DNA from: Flavobacterium sp.
Lineage (GTDB): Bacteria > Bacteroidota > Bacteroidia > Flavobacteriales > Flavobacteriaceae
Length of the DNA: 9,282 bases
Assembly: GCA_003449615.1 (NCBI GenBank)
Contig: DMHA01000308.1
Span: 1 to 9,282 of the forward strand
Direction: 5' to 3'
Made by a program: the position numbers and the translations under genes. Positions 1 through 5,086 of this stretch are shown here, one piece after another; the first letter of the stretch is position 1; the number at the start of each line of letters is the position of its first letter. Under the pieces are notes generated by a model that was not told the origin of the DNA, did no database searches, and worked only from the letters and a program-made list of their open reading frames with translations.

Positions 1-344
1 ATTATATAACCAATAATTTAGAAAAAATATCCCTTTTTGCAGGCACACATAACGAGCAAAGTTCCTATCTTTTAATGGATTTAATGGAAGAAAAGAAAAT
101 CAAAAATAATGACGACAGAGTTTGGTTCGGACAATTGTATGGTATGAGCGACAATATTAGTTTCAATTTGGCAAACGAAAAATACAATGTTACAAAATAT
201 TTACCCTTTGGCCCCGTGAAAGATGTGATGCCCTACTTAATCCGCCGTGCTGAAGAAAATACTTCGGTAGCAGGACAAACCAACAGAGAATTAAATTTAA
301 TTAAAACAGAGCGAAAGAGACGAAAAATACAAAATAGTAACTGA
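1..344 (+). CDS. Proline dehydrogenase, C-terminal part (5' end outside window)
   Basis: This is the last 113 codons of an FAD-dependent proline dehydrogenase, which oxidises L-proline to 1-pyrroline-5-carboxylate (P5C). The frame is already open at base 3 and ends at TGA 342-344. Family motifs in order are FAGTHNEQSS, then VWFGQLYGMSDNISF, then YNVTKYLPFGPVKDVMPYLIRR. They correspond to the last strands and helix of the PRODH (beta/alpha)8 barrel. The paired arginines (codons 243-248) match the Arg-Arg pair that binds the proline carboxylate in PutA-type enzymes. The protein stops about 30 residues after this pair with a basic tail, so it is monofunctional and not a PutA fusion. The next gene, 84 bp downstream on the same strand, encodes the second pathway enzyme. 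The ATG at base 75 is internal and not a start. The family call is firm; the N-terminal part cannot be judged. Confidence 0.93.
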   Translation, partial: YITNNLEKISLFAGTHNEQSSYLLMDLMEEKKIKNNDDRVWFGQLYGMSDNISFNLANEKYNVTKYLPFGPVKDVMPYLIRRAEENTSVAGQTNRELNLIKTERKRRKIQNSN

Positions 345-387
345 AGATTTAATATGGTTTTCCATCAAAATTTAAAACAAACCTTTG

Positions 388-395
388 TACTTTTG
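388..395 (+). promoter_or_regulatory. Candidate -7 box for pruA
   Basis: TACTTTTG fits the Bacteroidota -7 consensus TAnnTTTG, 33 bp before the pruA ATG. No convincing TTTG -33 box is seen 19-21 bp upstream. It suggests that pruA can be transcribed on its own as well as by read-through from the proline dehydrogenase gene. Confidence 0.45.
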
Positions 396-428
396 TGAAA
401 AAATTTCAAAAACTTAAATAAAAAATAT

Positions 429-2054
429 ATGCTCAAAGGATTTTTCAATGTGCCAAAAGCCGTAAACGAACCCGTTAAATCGTACGCCCCCAATTCTCCC
501 GAAAAAGCCGCAGTTTTAGCCGCTTATAAAACAATGTGGAATTCAACTATCGATGTTCCTCTTTACATCGGAAGTGAAGAAATTAGAACCGGAAACACCC
601 GAAATATGACCGCTCCTCACGACCACAAACACGTAGTAGGAACCTATCATCTTGCCGATAAATCACACATAGAAAAAGCCATTGCAAATTGTCTCGAAGC
701 CAGAACCAAATGGGCCAATATGGCTTGGGAACAACGCGCCGCCATTTTTCTTAAAGCCGCCGAATTGATTGCTGGACCTTACAGAGCCAAAATAAATGCC
801 GCAACAATGATTGCGCAATCCAAGAATATTTTCCAAGCCGAGATTGACGCTTCTTGCGAATTGATTGACTTTTTGCGTTATAATGTAGAATTTATGACCC
901 AAATTTACAGCGACCAACCCAAATCTACTTCCGATGTTTGGAACCGATTGGAATACCGTCCGCTCGAAGGTTTTGTCTATGCTATTACACCTTTTAATTT
1001 TACAGCCATTGCAGGAAATCTTCCAGCAAGTGCTGCAATGATGGGCAATGTGGTGGTTTGGAAACCTAGCGATAGCCAAGTTTTCTCTGCAAAAGTAATC
1101 ATCGATATTTTCAAAGAGGCGGGACTTCCGGATGGGGTTATAAACGTCGTTTTTGGTGATCCAATTATGATAACGGATACCATTTTGGCAAGCCCTGATT
1201 TTGCAGGAATCCATTATACTGGTTCCACATTCGTCTTCAAAGAAATTTGGAAAAAAATTGGAAGTAACATTCACCATTATAAAACCTATCCAAGGATTGT
1301 GGGAGAAACGGGCGGAAAAGATTTTGTTGTGGCACATCCAACTGCCAATGTAAAACAAGTTTCGACTGGAATTGTTCGTGGCGCATTCGAGTTTCAAGGA
1401 CAAAAATGTTCGGCGGCATCAAGAGCCTATATTCCTAAAAGTATGTGGCCAGCACTTAAAAATCAATTAATTACCGATGTACAATCCATGAAAATGGGCT
1501 CGCCCGAAGATTTTAGCAACTTCATCACAGCTGTCATTCACGAAGGTTCTTTCGACAAATTGGCAAGTTACATTGACCAAGCCAAAAAAGATGCCGATGC
1601 CGAAATCATCGTGGGTGGAAACTATGACAAATCGGTAGGTTATTTTATTGAACCAACAATAATCGTAACCACAAATCCACATTACACCACAATGGAAACC
1701 GAATTATTTGGCCCAGTTATAACCATTTTTGTTTACGAAGATGCCAAATGGGAAGAAACATTGAAACTGGTTGACACCACATCGGAATACGCATTAACTG
1801 GAGCAATTTTCAGCCAAGACCGTTATGCCATTGAGCAAGCTACAGTCGCTTTGCAAAACGCTGCTGGTAATTTCTACATCAATGACAAACCCACTGGTGC
1901 TGTGGTTGGAATGCAACCCTTTGGTGGTGCAAGAGCTTCTGGAACCAATGACAAAGCTGGATCGGCATTGAACTTGTTACGTTGGGCTTCGCCAAGAACG
2001 ATTAAGGAAACTTTTGTAACACCCGAAGATTATAGGTACCCGTTTTTGGGATAA
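429..2054 (+). CDS. pruA: L-glutamate gamma-semialdehyde (1-pyrroline-5-carboxylate) dehydrogenase
   Basis: This 541-residue aldehyde dehydrogenase superfamily enzyme oxidises glutamate semialdehyde (the open form of P5C) to glutamate with NAD+, the second step of proline breakdown, in the cytosol. Visible ALDH landmarks are Asn190 in ITPFNFTAIAGNLP (oxyanion hole), the GST loop at about 265-267 (NAD-binding region), Glu293 in VGETGGKDF and the nucleophile Cys327 in FQGQKCSAASR. The C-terminal landmarks are ETELFGPV and the Gly-rich PFGGARASGTNDKAG near the end. Length and the start MLKGFFNVPKAVNEP fit the long monofunctional P5CDH family. An in-frame TAA lies just upstream, so ATG 429 is the first possible ATG; its leader is A-rich without a Shine-Dalgarno site. 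It follows the proline dehydrogenase gene by 84 bp, which confirms the pathway. An internal 246-codon antisense frame is a shadow. Confidence 0.97.
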   Translation: MLKGFFNVPKAVNEPVKSYAPNSPEKAAVLAAYKTMWNSTIDVPLYIGSEEIRTGNTRNMTAPHDHKHVVGTYHLADKSHIEKAIANCLEARTKWANMAWEQRAAIFLKAAELIAGPYRAKINAATMIAQSKNIFQAEIDASCELIDFLRYNVEFMTQIYSDQPKSTSDVWNRLEYRPLEGFVYAITPFNFTAIAGNLPASAAMMGNVVVWKPSDSQVFSAKVIIDIFKEAGLPDGVINVVFGDPIMITDTILASPDFAGIHYTGSTFVFKEIWKKIGSNIHHYKTYPRIVGETGGKDFVVAHPTANVKQVSTGIVRGAFEFQGQKCSAASRAYIPKSMWPALKNQLITDVQSMKMGSPEDFSNFITAVIHEGSFDKLASYIDQAKKDADAEIIVGGNYDKSVGYFIEPTIIVTTNPHYTTMETELFGPVITIFVYEDAKWEETLKLVDTTSEYALTGAIFSQDRYAIEQATVALQNAAGNFYINDKPTGAVVGMQPFGGARASGTNDKAGSALNLLRWASPRTIKETFVTPEDYRYPFLG

Positions 2055-2291
2055 AAATCAAGATTTATAATATTCCAAGGCATTAGCTTTTATGATTTTG
2101 GTTATTGACAAGATATTTCAAATTGTATTTTATGACATAATTTGATAAAATAAATTGTAGCATTTAGTTTTAAAAGCGAATGCAGTGAATAATAGTCCAG
2201 TAATCCAAGAGTTTTGAGATTATTGGAACCCGAGTTCGATTATTATTGAAAGTTAACCGATTATTTTTCAATTACTTAATTTTTAGATTCT

Positions 2292-2353
2292 CCTGCAAGG
2301 TCTTTTTTTGGACCTTGTAGGTATTTATATCAAGACAAACACACCTACAAGGT
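2292..2353. repeat. Left hairpin arms of the composite repeat
   Basis: Three related 11-mers lie here: CCTGCAAGGTC (2292-2302), ACCTTGTAGGT (2312-2322) and ACCTACAAGGT (2343-2353). The second and third are perfect reverse complements with a 20-bp loop. The first can instead pair with GACCTTGTAGG (2311-2321) around a T-rich 8-nt loop, with one G-T mismatch. The structures are mutually exclusive. The last arm overlaps the left 14-bp terminal repeat by AGGT. Confidence 0.8.
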
Positions 2354-2396
2354 GGGCTGTCAATTTTAAAGGGTCTAAATTTTAAAACTTCGTTCT

Positions 2397-2431
2397 TTTT
2401 TTGTCCCGTTAGGCACAATATGTTGGTAGAA
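2397..2431 (+). repeat. REP-like unit R1 (forward, degenerate core)
   Basis: The core reads GTCCCGTTAGG and is followed by CACAATATGTTGGTAGAA. It is the inverted partner of R4 (2551-2585), which reads GTCCCGTAGGGAC and then ACAATATTGGTAGAA on the minus strand. Two indels have spoiled the GTCCC/GGGAC stem in this copy. Confidence 0.75.
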
Positions 2432-2450
2432 GAAAAAAACCCCAAATTCT

Positions 2451-2482
2451 CTTTTGTCCCGTAGGGACTATATGTTGAACAG
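2451..2482 (+). repeat. REP-like unit R2 (forward)
   Basis: The core hairpin GTCCC-GTA-GGGAC is at 2456-2468 (5-bp stem, 3-nt loop). It is preceded by TTTT and followed by TATATGTTGAACAG. The tail resembles the ATATGTTGGTAG tail of R1. It pairs with R3. Confidence 0.8.
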
Positions 2483-2504
2483 CATTTTTAGTAGGTTTTA
2501 TGGG

Positions 2505-2532
2505 AAATATATAGTCCCTACGGGACAAATAT
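2505..2532 (-). repeat. REP-like unit R3 (reverse)
   Basis: The core is at 2514-2526 (GTCCC-TAC-GGGAC on +), with TATATA before it and AAATAT after it. Read on the minus strand, it matches R2 through TTTGTCCCGTAGGGACTATAT, apart from the outermost bases. R2 and R3 form the inner inverted pair. Confidence 0.8.
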
Positions 2533-2550
2533 ACATCACACAAATCAAAT

Positions 2551-2585
2551 TTCTACCAATATTGTGTCCCTACGGGACAAAAAAA
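2551..2585 (-). repeat. REP-like unit R4 (reverse)
   Basis: The core hairpin is at 2566-2578 with an intact stem. It is preceded on the + strand by TTCTACCAATATTGT and followed by an A-tract, the mirror image of the T-tract and GGTAGAA tail of R1. R1 and R4 form the outer inverted pair around R2/R3. Confidence 0.8.
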
Positions 2586-2629
2586 TGGACTGAACAAATT
2601 TTTAATAATTTCTTCAGATTTGACAGCCC

Positions 2630-2658
2630 ACCTAACAGGTTTTAAAAACCTGTTAGGT
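2630..2658. repeat. Right hairpin of the composite repeat
   Basis: ACCTAACAGGT (2630-2640) and ACCTGTTAGGT (2648-2658) are perfect inverted arms around TTTAAAA, giving a 29-bp near-perfect palindrome. Its first four bases are the end of the right 14-bp terminal repeat. It mirrors the left hairpin, whose arms differ only in the middle (ACCTTGTAGGT). It may act as a bidirectional transcription stop, although it lacks a clean U-tract. Confidence 0.85.
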
Positions 2659-2742
2659 CTAATTATTAGAATATCAGTATTTTATCCTAAATCTTGAATT
2701 CAATTTTTTATAAATTGCTTAACCAATATCTAACTATTTTTT

Positions 2743-3687
2743 TCAATCTTCTCCCTCACTCATTTTCAGTGAAAATACAATTCCTATGATTAGCGAAAGT
2801 GCTATGAAACTCAATGAAGCCCATTCGGGTATTACATAAAAATCATGCAATAACATTTTTAGACCAACGAAAGTCAATATCGCAATAAGGCTGTATTCAA
2901 GATGGGCAAATCTATTGAGCATGTGGGACAAAAAGAAATACATAGAACGCAATCCCAAAATGGCAAAAATATTGGAACTAAATACTAAAAAAGGGTCGCT
3001 TGTTATGGCTAAAATGGCTGGAACACTGTCAACAGCAAATATAATGTCCATTACTTCAATGACTACTAAGGCTACAAATAGCGGTGTTGCAGCTGTGATA
3101 TGCCTTCTTTTCACGAAGAAATGTTCGCCATCGATATGAGTTGTTACTGGAATTATTTTTCGTAATGTTCTATAAACAAAAGATTTTTTGGGTTCAAATT
3201 TATCGTCATCTTTTGAAAACAGCATTTTGACTGCCGTAAAAATTAAGAAAACTCCAAAAATATAAGTAGTCCAACTGAATTTATTAATAAGCAACACACC
3301 AAAATAAATCATCAATCCTCTAAATACAATGGCACCAATGATGCCCCAAAACAAAACCCGATGTTGGTATTTTTGTGGAATTCTAAAGGAAGAAAAAATG
3401 ATGGCGATGACAAATATATTATCGACACTCAGCGATAGTTCGATTAAATAACCAGTTATGAATTTTATAGAAGCGTCAATAGGGTTCAATGCGTCTGGAT
3501 TTGCAATATAATTATTGCCATAAAGCCAATAAATTACACCCGAGAATAGAAATGAAATGGTTACAAAAATACCAGTCCATTTTCCTGCTTCTTTAGAACT
3601 GATTATATGTGGCGTTTTATTGAAAATCCCCAAATCTAGGGCTAGAAATACTAAGATAGAGGCTATAAACGATATCCAGACAATCAT
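2743..3687 (-). CDS. TerC/Alx family integral membrane protein (probable metal ion homeostasis)
   Basis: This is a 314-residue polytopic inner-membrane protein with about eight or nine hydrophobic segments. It begins at once with a membrane helix (residues 1-22) and has a hydrophilic stretch at about 157-198. Two acidic membrane motifs are typical of TerC: ELSLSVDN at 83-90 and EVMDIIFAVDSVP at 211-223, here with Glu83, Asp89, Asn90, Glu211, Asp214 and Asp220. DLGIFNK at 18-24 is the usual N-terminal signature. Characterised relatives (Alx, TerC) take part in Mn2+ export or tellurite resistance, so metal-ion export is the best guess for this copy. Length fits Alx-like members (about 320). No other ter genes are nearby, so tellurite resistance is unsupported. 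It lies downstream of the type II glutamine synthetase gene but behind a terminator, so it is probably transcribed alone. Confidence 0.9.
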   Translation of the reverse strand: MIVWISFIASILVFLALDLGIFNKTPHIISSKEAGKWTGIFVTISFLFSGVIYWLYGNNYIANPDALNPIDASIKFITGYLIELSLSVDNIFVIAIIFSSFRIPQKYQHRVLFWGIIGAIVFRGLMIYFGVLLINKFSWTTYIFGVFLIFTAVKMLFSKDDDKFEPKKSFVYRTLRKIIPVTTHIDGEHFFVKRRHITAATPLFVALVVIEVMDIIFAVDSVPAILAITSDPFLVFSSNIFAILGLRSMYFFLSHMLNRFAHLEYSLIAILTFVGLKMLLHDFYVIPEWASLSFIALSLIIGIVFSLKMSEGED

Positions 3688-3699
3688 ATTTTATTATTT

Positions 3700-3756
3700 T
3701 TAAGTATTAAGACTAGAGTATTAAGTATTAAGACTAGAGTTAAGAATTAAGTATTA
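3700..3756. repeat. Heptamer-period tandem repeat in the leader of the TerC-family gene
   Basis: A 20-bp stretch (3700-3719) recurs exactly at 3721-3740, giving a 21-bp unit. The unit splits into three related heptamers: TTAAGTA, TTAAGAC and TAGAGTA. A partial third copy follows as TTAAGAA TTAAGTA TTA (3740-3756). The array fills nearly all of the predicted 5' leader between the -7 box and the start codon at 3687. Confidence 0.9.
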
Positions 3757-3768
3757 TCGAATTTTTTG

Positions 3769-3776
3769 CAAAGATA
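3769..3776 (-). promoter_or_regulatory. Candidate -7 box for the TerC-family gene
   Basis: On the minus strand it reads TATCTTTG followed by CA, an exact TAnnTTTG match. It is 81 bp upstream of the start codon and downstream of the terminator of the preceding gene. No clear -33 box is seen. Confidence 0.65.
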
Positions 3777-3820
3777 CCTTTTGAAGTTGATATATAGTAT
3801 AAAAATATGGTTTTGCAACA

Positions 3821-3855
3821 TAAAAAAAAGTGCCTTCATTTCTGAAAGCACTTTT
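3821..3855 (-). terminator. Intrinsic terminator of the type II glutamine synthetase gene
   Basis: On the minus strand AAAAGTGC and GCACTTTT (3848-3855 and 3826-3833) form an 8-bp stem. An inner TTCA/TGAA stem sits across one mismatch, with a 4-nt loop. The helix runs straight into eight T residues. It starts 21 bp after the stop codon. There is no T-tract on the + side, so it works for minus-strand transcripts only. Confidence 0.85.
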
Positions 3856-3875
3856 GATTTATAATTGGATAAAAA

Positions 3876-4889
3876 TTACAAAGCTGATTTTACAGTTTTG
3901 ATAATTCTAGCAGCAATTTTGTATGGATCACCATTTGACGCTGGTCTTCTGTCTTCAAGATATCCTTTCCAACCATGTTGAACAGTATAAAGCGGAATTC
4001 TAATTGAAGCACCACGGTCAGATACTCCATAAGAGAAATCGTGAATTGATGCAGTTTCATGCTTACCTGTCAAACGTTGTTCGTTATAAGCACCATAAAC
4101 CGCAATATGCTCTTCAACAACTGGACGGAAAGCTTCACAGATTTTGTCATAAGTTGCTTTGTCTCCACAAGTTCTTAACACTTCGTTAGAGAAGTTGGCG
4201 TGCATTCCTGAACCATTCCAGTCTGTATCTCCTAATGGTTTTGGATGGTATTCAATATAATATCCGTATTTTTCAGTCAAACGGTCTAACATATAACGGG
4301 CAACCCAAATTTCGTCACCTGCTTTTTTAGCTCCTTTGGCAAACAATTGGAATTCCCATTGTCCACAAGCCACTTCTTGATTGATTCCTTCAAAATTAAG
4401 TCCTGCAGCGATGCATAAATCAGCGTGCTCTTCTACTAATTTTCTTCCGTGTGTGTTTTTTCCACCTACTGAGCAGTAGTACATTCCTTGTGGAGCTGGA
4501 TAACCGCCAACAGGGAATCCTAAAGGCAATAAAGTTTTAGTGTCCATGATGAAATATTCTTGTTCAAAACCAAACCAGAAATCACCGTCATCATCAATAG
4601 TGGCTCTACCGTTTGATGGATGTGGTTTTCCGTCAGCATACATAACTTCTGTCATTACCAAATAACCATTAATACGAGTAGGATCTGGGTAAATAGCAAC
4701 TGGAACTAACATACAATCTGATGAATCACCCGACGCTTGTCTTGTTGACGAACCGTCAAAAGACCAATTTCCAATTTCTGCCAAGGTTCCCTTGAAATTT
4801 TCGTGTTCTTCTACTTTGGTTTTGCTTCTAAGATTTTGAGTTGGTTCGTAACCATCTAACCAAAGGTATTCTAGTTTAATTTTTGCCAT
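3876..4889 (-). CDS. glnII: Glutamine synthetase, type II (eukaryote-like, short form)
   Basis: This enzyme makes glutamine from glutamate, ammonia and ATP in the cytosol. The 337 residues fit GSII (about 340-370), not GSI (about 450) or GSIII (about 730). An N-terminal beta-grasp part with WSFDGSSTRQASGDSSD (42-58) is followed by the catalytic barrel. Metal-binding acids are Glu109 and Glu111 in FGFEQEY, Glu172 in INQEVA and Glu179 in GQWEF. His230 lies in WNGSGMHANFS. Substrate and nucleotide residues lie in YNEQRLTGKHE (268-278), the RGASIRIP arginines (292, 297) and EDRRPASNGDPY (312-323). There is no adenylylation-loop tyrosine of the GSI type. The start MAKIKLEYLWLDGYEPTQ is the normal GSII N-terminus. 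It is divergent from the type III enzyme, 197 bp away. Many annotators would label it glnA. Confidence 0.95.
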   Translation of the reverse strand: MAKIKLEYLWLDGYEPTQNLRSKTKVEEHENFKGTLAEIGNWSFDGSSTRQASGDSSDCMLVPVAIYPDPTRINGYLVMTEVMYADGKPHPSNGRATIDDDGDFWFGFEQEYFIMDTKTLLPLGFPVGGYPAPQGMYYCSVGGKNTHGRKLVEEHADLCIAAGLNFEGINQEVACGQWEFQLFAKGAKKAGDEIWVARYMLDRLTEKYGYYIEYHPKPLGDTDWNGSGMHANFSNEVLRTCGDKATYDKICEAFRPVVEEHIAVYGAYNEQRLTGKHETASIHDFSYGVSDRGASIRIPLYTVQHGWKGYLEDRRPASNGDPYKIAARIIKTVKSAL

Positions 4890-4922
4890 GATATAATAAA
4901 TTAAATGTTATTTTTTGTTAGG

Positions 4923-4930
4923 CAAATATA
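4923..4930 (-). promoter_or_regulatory. Candidate -7 box for the type II glutamine synthetase gene
   Basis: On the minus strand it reads TATATTTG, an exact TAnnTTTG match, 33 bp upstream of the ATG. A TTTG at 4956-4959 (minus) could be the -33 box, but the 25-bp gap is longer than usual. Confidence 0.5.
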
Positions 4931-4960
4931 AATTAAAAGTATTATTAGTGTAAAACAAAG

Positions 4961-5016
4961 GGGTATAAATTAATTTGTATATGGCTATTTTTGTGAATAC
5001 CCTATTTTTGTATGGG
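4961..5016. promoter_or_regulatory. Repeats in the divergent glnII/glnN control region
   Basis: CTATTTTTGT occurs twice, at 4985-4994 and 5002-5011, 17 bp apart; each copy contains TATTTTTG, another TAnnTTTG match on the + strand. GGGTAT (4961-4966) is inverted as ATACCC (4997-5002). The sites may be extra promoters for glnN or an operator shared by both genes. They are short, and the region is very AT-rich, so chance is possible. Confidence 0.3.
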
Positions 5017-5060
5017 TTATATTGTAAATTTAAAATTTTTTATATGCTAAAATTAATAAT

Positions 5061-5068
5061 TACCTTTG
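5061..5068 (+). promoter_or_regulatory. Candidate -7 box for glnN
   Basis: TACCTTTG is an exact TAnnTTTG match, only 18 bp before the ATG at 5087. If used, the leader would be about a dozen A-rich bases. The TTG in the box is also the apparent start of a longer reading frame, which would therefore not be in the mRNA. Confidence 0.5.
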
Positions 5069-5086
5069 ATAAAAAAAATCAAAATT

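Larger units (their letters stand above)
2350..2633. repeat. MITE/REP-like composite element bounded by a perfect 14-bp inverted repeat
   Basis: AGGTGGGCTGTCAA (2350-2363) is repeated exactly in inverted form as TTGACAGCCCACCT (2620-2633), enclosing 284 bp. Inside are four copies of a unit with the core GTCCC-GTA-GGGAC. Two point right and two point left, in nested order. There is no coding capacity for a transposase, so it would be a non-autonomous element if mobile. I see no target-site duplication outside the ends. Its place between two converging genes is typical of REP-type repeats. The repeats are seen directly; mobility is inference. Confidence 0.7.
2055..2742. other. 688-bp convergent intergenic region with repeats
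   Basis: The region lies between the 3' ends of pruA (+) and the TerC-family gene (-). Bases 2055-2290 are AT-rich with no frame that looks coding and no clear intrinsic terminator. Bases 2292-2658 hold the nested inverted repeats listed separately. Bases 2660-2742 hold only a weak AT-only hairpin (CAATTT at 2701-2706, AAATTG at 2712-2717). An open frame of 63 codons at 2454-2645 is built from the repeats and is not called as a gene. Confidence 0.8.

Noticed and set aside
663..1403. 246-codon open frame antisense to pruA
   Set aside because: It lies wholly inside pruA, whose ALDH motifs are complete. The peptide is rich in Cys, Asn and Phe with no recognisable motif, as expected for a shadow frame.
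2205..2260. tRNA-like T-loop (GAGTTCGATT) in the pruA downstream gap
   Set aside because: No flanking complementary stem, anticodon arm or acceptor stem could be built around it.
2396..2586. CRISPR array
   Set aside because: Only four repeat copies are present. They are in alternating inverted orientation with unequal spacers and variable tails, unlike the direct, evenly spaced repeats of CRISPR.
2454..2645. 63-codon + strand frame between pruA and the TerC-family gene
   Set aside because: It runs through repeat units R2, R3 and R4 and the right hairpin. Its sequence is explained by the palindromes, and its peptide shows no protein-like features.
3688..4889. glnII and the TerC-family gene as one operon linking Mn2+ export to glutamine synthetase
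   Set aside because: A strong minus-strand terminator at 3821-3855 and a separate exact -7 box at 3769-3776 separate them, so co-transcription is unlikely.
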